Source: CAZRGV01 sp964599655 (GTDB taxonomy: Bacteria > Planctomycetota > Planctomycetia > Isosphaerales > Isosphaeraceae). From it: a DNA stretch of 64,000 nucleotides. A program made the translations under genes and the position numbers. Below the pieces are notes generated by a model that saw only the letters and a list, made by a program, of their open reading frames with translations, searched no databases and was not told the DNA's origin. This document shows positions 49,301 to 57,829 of this stretch, in pieces; the stretch's first letter is position 1; the number at the start of each line of letters is the position of its first letter. The stretch spans positions 25,570 to 89,569 of the forward strand of contig CAZRGV010000006.1 of the NCBI GenBank assembly GCA_964599655.1. Reading direction: 5' to 3'.

Positions 49301-52273
49301 TCATGGAGAAGGGAAAGGCCGATGGAACACATGGGAGAGAACAGGACTTGAGTCACTCTCGCGAATCCGATACTCGGCGTCAACCTTCAATCCCTCGAAG
49401 CGTTGCTTCCGGCCCGAAGGCCAGGCGACCTCCACCGAATCGATTGACTCGGTCCGTCCGAGCCCGAAATGAATCGCGGGTTCGGACGACGACTGGTAGC
49501 TGCCGCCGCCTTGGCGAGTCGCCAACTGTCGACGGCCCTGAGCGTGAACCGTTACGATCGCCCCGATCGCGTCGCGGTTCGAGGCTGTCCCCTCCAGAAC
49601 GATTCGGAGCGCACGACCGCCGTCGGTCCTGTTGTGGAAGTAGACCAGAGGCTCGTTCTGGTTGATCGCCACGGCATCGATCTGTCCGTCCCGGTCGAGG
49701 TCTCCCAAAGCGAGGCCTCGGCCGAGCCGAAGCGGCTGGAAGACGTCTCCCGCCTGGGCCGACACGTCCTCCAGGCGGCCGAAACCGACACCCAGGAGTA
49801 ACTGCGCCGGCATGGCATACGGGAAGGTCGGTCGGAAATCGTCGACATGGCCATTCACAGTCAGCAGGTCGAGCTGGCCATCGTTATTGGCGTCGAGCGT
49901 CACGATGCCGAAACCAAGCAGGTGTCGCGTCAAGGCCGCCAGTCCGGACGGAGTCGTCTGGTCGGCGAACATCCCATGCCCTAGGTTGCGAAACCAGGTC
50001 GTGGACTCGCCGTAGAAGTTCGTCACCAGGAGGTCGAGCTTGCCGTCGCCGTCAAGGTCGCCACACGCGACCCCCATGCCCGCCTGATAGCCCCCAATCG
50101 CATTCGCCGCGACCCCCGACTCCTGGGCGACTTCTTCGAACCGGCCGCCGCCGAGGTTTCGGTAGAGCTTGTCGGCGGTTCCATCATTAGCGACAAAAAT
50201 GTCGATGCGACCATCTTCATCCAGGTCGGCGGTCAGAACTCCCAGCGCCCGCCCCGGTTCCTCGGTGATCCCCGCCGACTCCGTAACATCAACGAAGCAG
50301 CCATCGTCGTTGCGAAACAGGTGATCCGGAACCGGTTCCAGCACGTGCGGGGGACAGTAGGCCCGAGATCCGTCAGCGTGGTGGCAGAGCTTCGGCCGGT
50401 GAACGTCCCACGCTGCGTAGTGGCACACGTAAAGATCCAGGTCACCGTCGTTGTCAATATCAGCAAACGCCGCCGACGTAGGCCAGTCGCGCTGTCCGTC
50501 TAAGCCAGCCACCTCCGTCGCGTCCTCGAACGTGCCGTCCCCTCGGTTGCGGAAAAGCTCGTAGGAGCCGATCCGCGTGAGGAATAGATCCGGATCGCCG
50601 TCGTTGTCATAATCGCCCATCGTAACACCATTGCCGAATCCGCGATGATGGGCCAGGCCGGCCCTCGCGGTTGCGTCCTCGAACGTGCCGTCTCCCCGAT
50701 TGCGGAAGAGGCGGTCCTCGCCTGTGCCGGTTCGATCGGGATCGCGAGGGGACCCGCCCTGGACGCAGTACACGTCGAGCCAGCCGTCGCCGTCGAAGTC
50801 GAGCAGGCTGATTCCGCCCCCCATGGTTTCAGGGAGCTGTCGTTCAGCGCTGGCGCCGTTATCGTACACGAAGCGGAGGCCGGACACTTCGGCATCGTCT
50901 CGAAAACGCGCAGGCGCGCCGCGATCAAAATGAAACACACGTTCATGTGTAGACGAGTCTTCGGATCGTGTCAGGATGGCCCGGAGATCCGCAACGTTCG
51001 GGCGCGTCGAACTTTGGGCGGTCTGCTGAAGCCGGATCAGATTTTCTCTCGCCTCGAGGTCTCCGGAACGCGACTCGATGAGCAGGGTCCACCAGGCTCG
51101 GGCCTCGAACCGACGTCCAAGATCCTCGGCCCACTTCGCCAACGCCACCGCCTCATCCGGCAGCCTGGGACGGAAATAGTGAATCTTGTAGAGTCGCTTG
51201 ATCTCATCAAGCCTTGCCTTTTGCTCCCGAAGCGAGCGAGCCCCGGCGGGATCGCCGGTCGCGAGGGCCAGCTCGGCCAATCGCTCGATGGCCTCCAAAC
51301 GCCCTGGATCGCGCCGCCGTAGGTCTTCGAGTGCCTCGCGTTCCTTGGCAACATCGCCACGACGCAACGCGAACCAGGCCTGAAGAGTGAGGACGCGTTC
51401 TGGGGTGAGCCCATCGTTCGGAAGGGTCTCGATCACCCCGCGCGCCGCCTCAGCATTCGAGGAGGCGATCGCCCAATCGAGCCTGGCCCGACCAACGGCG
51501 GCATCCCTCAACCGTCGCGATTCGCACTTGCGAAGCCATTGCTCCGCCTCATCCAGCCTTCCCTCGCGGATGGCCAGATTCGCCAGGCCGAGCCAAACCC
51601 GATCATCGTCCGGGCACTTCCGTCGGGCCTCCTCGAGCGTGGCGCGCACTTCCTCAACGGCGATCGGCTCCAGGTCGACGATGGCGTACTGCCGGAGCAA
51701 CTCCAGAGGCTTTGAAACCGGCTCCCACTCGGGTTGTCGGTCGCGTCCTCTGGCCAGTTCCCAGGCCCTCTCCAGATAAGGCCGGATCTCATCGGTCCTC
51801 CCTTCGAATCGAGCCAGAAAGGCCAGGAGCTCCTGGGCGATGGCCAGCTCGGGCTGAATCCGGCTCTCATTTTCTGGCTCTGGCAAGCCCTTCAGGGCGG
51901 CTTCCGCGACCGCATACCGACCAAGCTCGATGAGAACCTGCGCGCTGGCGACGGCAGCCCGAATGGCGGTGTCGCCGGCCCTCGGTGAAACGCGAGACCA
52001 GGCCTCGATCGCCGCCTCGGGACGCCCAAGCCTCCGCTCGCAGAATCCCAACTCGTACGCCACGGCCGCGTCGTCCGGCCTCGCGAGGGCCAGTTTCCTC
52101 AGGCGCGCCCTGGCCTGATCAAACTGGCCGGAACGGACCTCGTCTCTGGCCCGCGCCCACTCCTCGTCGAGCCCGTGCTCCCAGACCAAAATTCTCGCGC
52201 CGAAAGCCATCGCGACGGCGGTTCCTACGATGGCGAACCATACCACCCAGCATTTCCGTCGGCATGGTTTCAT
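49301..52273 (-). CDS. CRTAC1-like protein: TPR region, FG-GAP/VCBS repeats and ASPIC/UnbV domain
   Basis: 990 residues. N-terminal membrane anchor or signal (WVVWFAIVGTAVAMAFGARI), then TPR-type helices to about residue 420, then an integrin-like beta-propeller with at least seven calcium-binding repeats (DFDGDGWLDV, DYDNDGDPDLF, DIDNDGDLDLY, DLDEDGRIDIF, DLDGDGKLDLL, DANNDGQLDLL, DLDRDGQIDAV), and a C-terminal ASPIC/UnbV domain (IGAIVTVHAQGRRQLATRQG ... SVEVAWPSGRKQRFEGL). Predicted to be exported or membrane-tethered outside the cytoplasm, a surface adhesion or binding protein. ATG 52273 begins a typical short cytoplasmic basic stretch (MKPCRRKC). Confidence 0.93.
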   Translation of the reverse strand: MKPCRRKCWVVWFAIVGTAVAMAFGARILVWEHGLDEEWARARDEVRSGQFDQARARLRKLALARPDDAAVAYELGFCERRLGRPEAAIEAWSRVSPRAGDTAIRAAVASAQVLIELGRYAVAEAALKGLPEPENESRIQPELAIAQELLAFLARFEGRTDEIRPYLERAWELARGRDRQPEWEPVSKPLELLRQYAIVDLEPIAVEEVRATLEEARRKCPDDDRVWLGLANLAIREGRLDEAEQWLRKCESRRLRDAAVGRARLDWAIASSNAEAARGVIETLPNDGLTPERVLTLQAWFALRRGDVAKEREALEDLRRRDPGRLEAIERLAELALATGDPAGARSLREQKARLDEIKRLYKIHYFRPRLPDEAVALAKWAEDLGRRFEARAWWTLLIESRSGDLEARENLIRLQQTAQSSTRPNVADLRAILTRSEDSSTHERVFHFDRGAPARFRDDAEVSGLRFVYDNGASAERQLPETMGGGISLLDFDGDGWLDVYCVQGGSPRDPDRTGTGEDRLFRNRGDGTFEDATARAGLAHHRGFGNGVTMGDYDNDGDPDLFLTRIGSYELFRNRGDGTFEDATEVAGLDGQRDWPTSAAFADIDNDGDLDLYVCHYAAWDVHRPKLCHHADGSRAYCPPHVLEPVPDHLFRNDDGCFVDVTESAGITEEPGRALGVLTADLDEDGRIDIFVANDGTADKLYRNLGGGRFEEVAQESGVAANAIGGYQAGMGVACGDLDGDGKLDLLVTNFYGESTTWFRNLGHGMFADQTTPSGLAALTRHLLGFGIVTLDANNDGQLDLLTVNGHVDDFRPTFPYAMPAQLLLGVGFGRLEDVSAQAGDVFQPLRLGRGLALGDLDRDGQIDAVAINQNEPLVYFHNRTDGGRALRIVLEGTASNRDAIGAIVTVHAQGRRQLATRQGGGSYQSSSEPAIHFGLGRTESIDSVEVAWPSGRKQRFEGLKVDAEYRIRESDSSPVLSHVFHRPFPSP

Positions 52274-52646
52274 GAAAACCTATCATCCGCGTCGCGGTGA
52301 AGCGATGCAGAACCCTGTGGCGTTCGTGGCTCGAAACTCGATCGGTCTCAATCGTTCTACAGCCAGTCAACTTGGGGTGTCAATCGTCCTTGAGGGTCTT
52401 CCGAGGCTGGTCGGATACCTCCTTGTGCTTCAAATCCATCACGATCGCTCACTTATCAGGACCACACAGATCGCCGAGATCTCGCGGACTTCGCTGGGTT
52501 ACCCGTCTCGACGAACCAATTTGCTTTTTTTTTCTGTTGACTGCCGCCGGCGCGCCCTCTATACCAGATCTCGGTGTCTCCGGGACATCGCATATTCTTA
52601 TTTCATAGACATCCGACGCGTCACGACTCACAAAATGGAGGCATGA
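52274..52646. other. divergent intergenic region with plus-strand promoter
   Basis: About 370 bases between the CRTAC1 and lipoprotein genes. It contains the promoter at 52537-52565 with a T9 block upstream. No gene seen. Confidence 0.55.
52537..52565 (+). promoter_or_regulatory. sigma70-type promoter of the lipoprotein-DUF1559 pair
   Basis: TTGACT (52537-52542) and TATACC (52560-52565) with a 17-base spacer, preceded by a run of nine T. Start near 52572, giving a leader of about 75 bases before ATG 52647. It resembles the promoter at 21683-21711, sharing TGTTGACTGC. Confidence 0.68.
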
Positions 52647-53108
52647 ATGCCGGAGCCTCGGTTGCTCTTGCGTTGGCGGTATGTCCTTGCGATCGCTTGC
52701 ATGTCCTGCGTGCTGCTGGCCGCGGCGGGATGTGGTTCGGGAGACAACCTGAACCGGCAGGTGGTCGAGGGAACTGTCACGCTCGACGGGAAGCCCTTGG
52801 AAAAAGGTACGATCCGCCTGTCACCGGCATCGAGTCAGGTGGGTACCGACGTCTCCACGGAGATCACGAACGGGAACTATTACTTCTCCAAGTCGGACGG
52901 CCCGGTTCCCGGCTCCTACAAGGTCCAGATCAACTCGATCGAAACGCCGAATTTTCAGCCCCCGGCGGGCAAGACTCCGGGCGAGTTCGTGATCCCGCCC
53001 GCCAAGCAGAACATTCCCGAGAAGTACAACGTCAACACCGTCCTGACCGCGACGGTCAAGGCAGGACAGAGTGAGCCGATCGACTTCCCCTTGAGCTCGA
53101 AGAAGTGA
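52647..53108 (+). CDS. lipoprotein with carboxypeptidase-regulatory/transthyretin-like domain
   Basis: 153 residues. GGAGG ends 5 bases before ATG 52647; a one-frame-off ATG at 52643 is not used. Signal peptide with lipobox (VLLAAAGCGSG; Cys near residue 28). The mature part (VVEGTVTLDGKPLEKGTIRL, then VSTEITNGNYYFSKSDGPVP) is the planctomycete small beta-sandwich lipoprotein with V-x-G-x-V-T-(L/Y)-D-G-x-P, resembling carboxypeptidase-regulatory domains. It precedes a DUF1559 gene by 78 bases with the same layout as at 21 kb. Function unknown, probably a surface partner of the pseudopilin. Confidence 0.85.
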   Translation: MPEPRLLLRWRYVLAIACMSCVLLAAAGCGSGDNLNRQVVEGTVTLDGKPLEKGTIRLSPASSQVGTDVSTEITNGNYYFSKSDGPVPGSYKVQINSIETPNFQPPAGKTPGEFVIPPAKQNIPEKYNVNTVLTATVKAGQSEPIDFPLSSKK

Positions 53109-53186
53109 CCCACGGGGCGCCCCACGCCCCCCTCGGTTCTTCGCCGTTGGATCTCCCCTCATCGTTTCTCGCTGGAGGCCTCATCC

Positions 53187-54200
53187 ATGTCACGCCGCCG
53201 CGGATTCACGCTGATCGAGCTACTCGTCGTCATCGCGATTATCGGTGTACTCATCGCGCTGCTGTTGCCAGCCGTGCAGGCGGCTCGTGAAGCCGCTCGA
53301 CGCGCGCAGTGCACCAACAATCTGAAACAGATTGCCCTGGCCGTGCACAACTACAATGATGCCAACGGTAGCTTTCCGCCGGCTCGAAAGGGCTGCTGCT
53401 GGGGCACCTGGAATATTTTCATCTTGCCCTACATGGAGCAGACACCGCTCTTCAACGCCTGGAACTCCATCGGGAACAACGTGACCGGGTTTGACGGAAA
53501 CTGGCGCTATTTCGGCCTCACGAACCAGACGGTCGCTGACGCCGTCATCAGCAGCTATCTCTGTCCGAGCGACTTTGGCGACAACGCCAGTAACCCGATC
53601 ACCAGAACGGTCAACGGCGTGGTTTACAAGTGCCGGTTCCGGAATTACGTGGTCAACCTGGGGAACACGAACATCGGCCAGATGGACTACCCCGCCAACT
53701 CGACACCAAAGACCATCTTCTTCCTCGGAGCCCCGTTCTACGACATGGGCTCGCCCAACATCGACATCCAGCCCGCCTCGACGTACTATCCGGGGCGAAA
53801 CACCCGGAACGTCGCGACCGTCGCGACGATCACCGACGGGACATCGAACACGCTAGCGGCCTCGGAAGTGATCATCTCGCAAGGGACAGGCGATCTCCGG
53901 GGCTTCACGCAATGGGGTGACGCCTCGGGCTTCACGGGTCAGCTCCCTCCCAACAGCACGATCCCCGACGTGCACGACTGGTGCACGAACTGGCTCAACG
54001 GTCCGCCACTCCAGTGTATCGCCAGTCCGCTGACCGGTAACGACAAGCATTACGCCGCTCGTAGCCGGCATCCTGGCGGCGTGAATGCCGCCATGTGTGA
54101 CGGCAGCGTCCGGTTCGTCAAGAACAGCATCAACGTGTTCATCTGGCGAGGCCTCAGCACGTCCAATGGCGGTGAGGTGATCAGCGCGGACTCCTACTGA
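53187..54200 (+). CDS. DUF1559 protein with type IV pilin-like N-terminus
   Basis: 337 residues from ATG 53187, GGAGG about 10 bases upstream. N-terminus MSRRRGFTLIELLVVIAIIG is a prepilin signal with Glu at +5. DUF1559 marks: AREAARRAQCTNNLKQIALA, a Cys-rich segment RKGCCWGTWNIFILPYMEQT, ITDGTSNTLAASEV and RHPGGVNAAMCDGSVRFVKN. This copy is shorter than those at 20 and 62 kb. Exported pseudopilin-like protein of unknown function. It pairs with the lipoprotein gene 78 bases upstream. Confidence 0.93.
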   Translation: MSRRRGFTLIELLVVIAIIGVLIALLLPAVQAAREAARRAQCTNNLKQIALAVHNYNDANGSFPPARKGCCWGTWNIFILPYMEQTPLFNAWNSIGNNVTGFDGNWRYFGLTNQTVADAVISSYLCPSDFGDNASNPITRTVNGVVYKCRFRNYVVNLGNTNIGQMDYPANSTPKTIFFLGAPFYDMGSPNIDIQPASTYYPGRNTRNVATVATITDGTSNTLAASEVIISQGTGDLRGFTQWGDASGFTGQLPPNSTIPDVHDWCTNWLNGPPLQCIASPLTGNDKHYAARSRHPGGVNAAMCDGSVRFVKNSINVFIWRGLSTSNGGEVISADSY

Positions 54201-54270
54201 TCTCGCCAAGAGAACGAGGCGGTCGCGTCGGAAAAACGCGGCCGCGCGATTCGCCGCATTCGAATCATGG

Positions 54271-54319
54271 AAAAAGCGAACGGGAGGAGCCACGACCGAG
54301 GGTGTCGAGGTTCCTCCCG
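54271..54319 (-). terminator. terminator of the ffh-rpsP-trmD-rplS operon
   Basis: An 11-bp stem with one G-U pair (left arm 54281-54291, CGGGAGGAGCC; right arm 54309-54319) and a long loop. On the minus strand it is followed by TCGC and five T (A run at 54271-54275). It lies 25 bases after rplS. Confidence 0.8.
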
Positions 54320-54343
54320 CGAATTCGTTGCACTGGAAAGATC

Positions 54344-54820
54344 CTACTCGGAAGCGGTTTCCGAGTTGGAGGCACGTGCGGCCTTTGCCTCGGCCTTGGC
54401 CTTCTTCGCGGCTCTCTTGACTCCGCGTTTCTCCGCCTTCGCCGCCTTGGCCTGCGCCGCGGTGTACTTCGGCGCCGATCGCTCCTTGAGGCGAACCGCC
54501 TTGCCCGAGCGTTCTCGGAGATAGTACAGCTTCGCCCGGCGGACCTTGCCTGACCGCTTGACGACGATGTCGGCAATTCTCGGCGAATGCACCGGGAATT
54601 TCCGCTCAACGCCTTCACCCTGCACGATGCGTCGCACGACGAACATCTCTCGGGTGTGACTGCCCGAGCGGGCGATCACTACGCCGTTGAACACCTGGAT
54701 GCGTTCCTTCTCCCCTTCGAGAATCCGCACGTGCACGTCAACCGTGTCGCCGATCTCGAATTGCGGAACGGTTTCTTTCATGCTGGAGCGTTCCACCTGC
54801 TCCATCAATTTGTTCTGCAT
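54344..54820 (-). CDS. rplS: 50S ribosomal protein L19 with basic C-terminal extension
   Basis: 158 residues; the core L19 (about 1-115) shows FEIGDTVDVHVRILEGEKER, IQVFNGVVIARSGSH, FVVRRIVQGEGVERKFPVHS and SGKVRRAKLYYLRER. From residue 120 it carries a Lys/Ala-rich tail (AAQAKAAKAEKRGVKRAAKK) not found in typical L19, perhaps an RNA-binding extension. ATG 54820 gives a 13-residue leader before the M-K-E-T-V that starts many homologues. Structural protein at the 30S-50S interface. Last gene of the ffh-rpsP-trmD-rplS operon, 19 bases after trmD. Confidence 0.95.
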   Translation of the reverse strand: MQNKLMEQVERSSMKETVPQFEIGDTVDVHVRILEGEKERIQVFNGVVIARSGSHTREMFVVRRIVQGEGVERKFPVHSPRIADIVVKRSGKVRRAKLYYLRERSGKAVRLKERSAPKYTAAQAKAAKAEKRGVKRAAKKAKAEAKAARASNSETASE

Positions 54821-54839
54821 GACTCGGCCCGTCCTTTCG

Positions 54840-55535
54840 TCAGACGTTGGGGTGCGGTTCGACGCACCTCGGCTCGCTTGGCTGTCTCATACTCCGGCGC
54901 CAGCGATCGATCGCCGCGTGATCGCCGCCGAGGAGAACCTCGGGAACCGAGAGCCCACGGTACTCCCGAGGGCGTGTGTAGTGGGGATATTCCAGGCCCC
55001 CTTCAGGGCCGAACGACTCATCAACCGCGCTTTGCTCGTCGCCAAGGACACCAGGAATCAGCCTCATCACCGCGTCGATCACGACCATGGCCGGAACCTC
55101 GCCGCCCGAGAGCACGTAGTCACCAATGGAAAGCGACTCAGGCTTGAGGATATCGAAAATCCGTTCGTCGAATCCTTCGTAACGCCCGCAGAGCAGCACA
55201 AGTCGCGGCTCCCGGGCAAGTTCCCGAATCCAGGCCTGGTTGAGGCGGCGACCCCTGGGACTCAACGCGATCAAGCGGCCAGGCAAGGTGGTCATGGCCT
55301 GCACGGCTTCGACTGCGGAGACGACCGGGGGGGCCATAAGTACCATGCCCGGCCCTCCCCCGAACGGCCGGTCGTCGACTTGCTTGTGCTTTCCCTCGGC
55401 CCAGTCGCGGATGTCCCAGCGATGAACCTCGACGAGACCTCGTTCGATGGCTCTCTTGAGAATACTCTCGCTGAGGAACCCGTCGAAAAGGTTGGGAAAG
55501 AGTGTGAGCAAATCGACGCGAAGCAAGGGGGGCAT
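54840..55535 (-). CDS. trmD: tRNA (guanine37-N1)-methyltransferase
   Basis: 231 residues from ATG 55535. SPOUT-fold enzyme that methylates G37 of tRNAs using AdoMet. Blocks: LRVDLLTLFPNLFDGFL, DDRPFGGGPGMVLMAPPV, LVLLCGRYEGFDERIFDIL, SIGDYVLSGGEVPAMVVIDA (trefoil-knot AdoMet site) and LEYPHYTRPREYRGLSVPEV. Length fits the family (230-250). It lies between rpsP and rplS, the near-universal order. Confidence 0.97.
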   Translation of the reverse strand: MPPLLRVDLLTLFPNLFDGFLSESILKRAIERGLVEVHRWDIRDWAEGKHKQVDDRPFGGGPGMVLMAPPVVSAVEAVQAMTTLPGRLIALSPRGRRLNQAWIRELAREPRLVLLCGRYEGFDERIFDILKPESLSIGDYVLSGGEVPAMVVIDAVMRLIPGVLGDEQSAVDESFGPEGGLEYPHYTRPREYRGLSVPEVLLGGDHAAIDRWRRSMRQPSEPRCVEPHPNV

Positions 55536-55578
55536 GATCCGACCGTTCCGTTCCCGGCGATGCAACGCCGGTCTCAGC

Positions 55579-55920
55579 TCAGGACGTCGTAGGCGCCCCG
55601 GCGGCCGGAGTCCCGGGCGCCGGGACGGCCGATGGCGGTTCCTCGGGCAGTTGCCAGGGCTCCCCCGGAGCGGGCTTGGTCACGCCACAACTCTTCAAGA
55701 GCACAGCCACCTTCTCACTCGGCTGGGCACCCACCGAGAGCCAGTAGCGAATGCGGCTCTTGTTGAGGACGGTGCGTGCCTCGGCGTTGCGGACCATCGG
55801 GTCATAATACCCGAGTTCTTCGATCGCCCGGCCGTCGCGGGGCGTCCGCGCGTCCATGGCACAGATGCGGTAGAACGGGCGATGTCGTCGGCCCATCGAT
55901 TTCATGCGGATACGGACCAC
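55579..55920 (-). CDS. rpsP: 30S ribosomal protein S16
   Basis: 113 residues. GTG 55920 is the start (V-V-R-I-R-M-K-S-M-G), with AGGAG 7 bases upstream; a downstream ATG would remove the conserved V-R-I-R. Core to residue 85: MGRRHRPFYRICAMDARTPR, IEELGYYDPMVRNAEARTVL, RIRYWLSVGAQPSEKVAVLL. A Pro/Ala-rich tail of about 28 residues (EEPPSAVPAPGTPAAGAPTT) follows. Second gene of the operon, 220 bases after ffh. Confidence 0.95.
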   Translation of the reverse strand: MVRIRMKSMGRRHRPFYRICAMDARTPRDGRAIEELGYYDPMVRNAEARTVLNKSRIRYWLSVGAQPSEKVAVLLKSCGVTKPAPGEPWQLPEEPPSAVPAPGTPAAGAPTTS

Positions 55921-56140
55921 TCAAGAGCTCCTGTTTCATTCTCAGGCTCGGACGCATGGCGAGTCCCATGGAGACCTCCCTTAGACAACCCTTGGGAGAC
56001 GAGACCGGTCCCGAGCCTTCGGCGGCCTCGCGTCACGTTGTGTGTCATCCCCTTTCGATCGGCGGAACGAGATTTCCTCAAAGGTGTTGGCCTGGTCCGG
56101 GTTGGATCCGGAACCTGGCGTGTGTGCGGATTGTTCAAGA

Positions 56141-57655
56141 TCACCCTGGCATTCCAGGCGGGTTGGGATTGTCTCCCTTGCGCCGGTCGCGTTCCTCCCG
56201 GCGCTTTCGACGTTCTTCCTTCTCTCGAAGTTTTTGAAGCTTCGCTCGCTCTTTCGGTGAGAGCCGCTTGCCCGTCCCTTGCTTGGGGGCGAAGAGCTTC
56301 GCACCCGGATTGAACGCGCCAGCCCGGCCCAGGCCGGACAACGCCCGGATTTTGTCGAGCATCGTCATCGAGGCCATTTGCTTGACGACGGCCGCCATGG
56401 CGTCGAACTGCTTGACCAGGCTGGAAACCTCCGCCGGGTCGACACCGGCGCCCGCGGCGATCCGGCGGCGCCGAGGGATGTCGATGAGCTGCGGATTCGA
56501 CCGCTCCGCGGGCGTCATGCTGTCGATGATGCCCTTAATCCGCTTCACCTCGGCATCGGGGTCGGAACCTTCCAGCGTCTCCGCAAGCTGGCTCATGCCC
56601 GGCATCTTGCTCATGAGGTCGCGAACCGACCCCATTTTCTTCATCATCACGATCTGATTGCGGAAATCGTTCAGGTCGAACTTGCCCTTGGCGAACTTTT
56701 CCTGCTGTCGGCGGGCCTCCTCCTCGTCGACGGCCTGTTGCGCCGCCTCGACCAAGCCGACGATGTCACCCATGCCGAGCATCTGGCCGACGATCCGCTC
56801 GGGCTCGAACGGCTGGAGCTTGTCGAGCTTTTCTCCCATGCCGACGAACTTGATCGGCACGCCCGTCACTTGCCGGACGGAGAGGGCCGCGCCTCCGCGC
56901 GCGTCGCCGTCGAGCTTGGTCATGATCACGCCGTCGAGTTCGAGTGCGGCGTTAAAGGCCCCGGCGCTGGAGACGGCGTCCTGACCGGTCAGGGCGTCGC
57001 AGACGAAGAAGACCTGATGCGGTTGCACTTTCTTCTCAATCTGCTTCAGCTCGGCCATCAACTCGTCGTCGATATGCAAACGGCCCGCCGTGTCGAGAAT
57101 GATGGTATCTCGTCCTTGGCGGTTGGCCTCGATCAGGGCGTCCTGGCAGACCTTGACGGGACTGGCGTTCGGCTCGCTAAAGACTGGGATTTGAAGCTGC
57201 TGACCAATGACCTTGAGTTGTTCGATGGCTGCGGGGCGTTGCAAATCGGCGGCGACGAGCAAGGGCTTGCGACCTTGCGAGGCCAACAGGCGAGCGAGCT
57301 TGCCGCATGTCGTCGTCTTGCCCGAGCCTTGCAGGCCGCAGAGCATTAGGATCGTAGGGCCGGTCTTCTGGAAGCGAATCGACGGGTCGGACGGGCCCAT
57401 CAGCGCGACGAGCTCGTCGTGGACGATCTTGACGATCTGCTGCTCGGGACGGACGCTGCGGATCAACTGGGTGCCGACGGCGGCTTCGGACACCCGCTTC
57501 ATGAACTCCTGAACGACGTTGTAGTTGACGTCCGCCTCAAGCAGGGCCGTGCGCACTTCACGCAAGCCCTCCTGGATATTGGCCTCGGTCAGGATGCCCC
57601 GGGCGCGAAATCGGCTAAAGGCGCTCGAGAGGCGTTTCTGGATATCGTCGAACAT
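56141..57655 (-). CDS. ffh: signal recognition particle protein
   Basis: 504 residues. N domain (MFDDIQKRLSSAFSRFRARG), G domain with P-loop GLQGSGKTTTCGKLA, DLQRPAAIEQL, DTAGRLHIDDELM, TKLDGDARGGAALS and GMGEKLDKLQPFEPER, and a methionine-rich M domain from about residue 330 (VMMKKMGSVRDLMSKMPGMS, then RRRRIAAGAGVDPAEVSSLV that binds SRP RNA). A basic, charged tail of about 50 residues follows. Targets nascent membrane proteins to the Sec translocon with FtsY. First gene of the ffh-rpsP-trmD-rplS operon; promoter at 57695-57723. Confidence 0.97.
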   Translation of the reverse strand: MFDDIQKRLSSAFSRFRARGILTEANIQEGLREVRTALLEADVNYNVVQEFMKRVSEAAVGTQLIRSVRPEQQIVKIVHDELVALMGPSDPSIRFQKTGPTILMLCGLQGSGKTTTCGKLARLLASQGRKPLLVAADLQRPAAIEQLKVIGQQLQIPVFSEPNASPVKVCQDALIEANRQGRDTIILDTAGRLHIDDELMAELKQIEKKVQPHQVFFVCDALTGQDAVSSAGAFNAALELDGVIMTKLDGDARGGAALSVRQVTGVPIKFVGMGEKLDKLQPFEPERIVGQMLGMGDIVGLVEAAQQAVDEEEARRQQEKFAKGKFDLNDFRNQIVMMKKMGSVRDLMSKMPGMSQLAETLEGSDPDAEVKRIKGIIDSMTPAERSNPQLIDIPRRRRIAAGAGVDPAEVSSLVKQFDAMAAVVKQMASMTMLDKIRALSGLGRAGAFNPGAKLFAPKQGTGKRLSPKERAKLQKLREKEERRKRREERDRRKGDNPNPPGMPG

Positions 57656-57694
57656 GGAACCTCTATCCCTGACACGTCGCGTCGCGAATCAATC

Positions 57695-57723
57695 ATTCTA
57701 TTGGCCGAAACCCCAACTGGCAA
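57695..57723 (-). promoter_or_regulatory. promoter of the ffh operon
   Basis: On the minus strand TTGCCA (plus 57718-57723) and TAGAAT (plus 57695-57700), spacer 17 bases. Start near 57688; ATG 57655 is about 33 bases further. Confidence 0.62.
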
Positions 57724-57829
57724 CGTCAAAGGGCGCGACCACGGAGCGGTCGGTTTAGAATACTTGCACCTAACGAGAACGCGGCTTACGCGAGGAGGGC
57801 AGTGGGATCGGCACGGAAACTGTCTCGGA

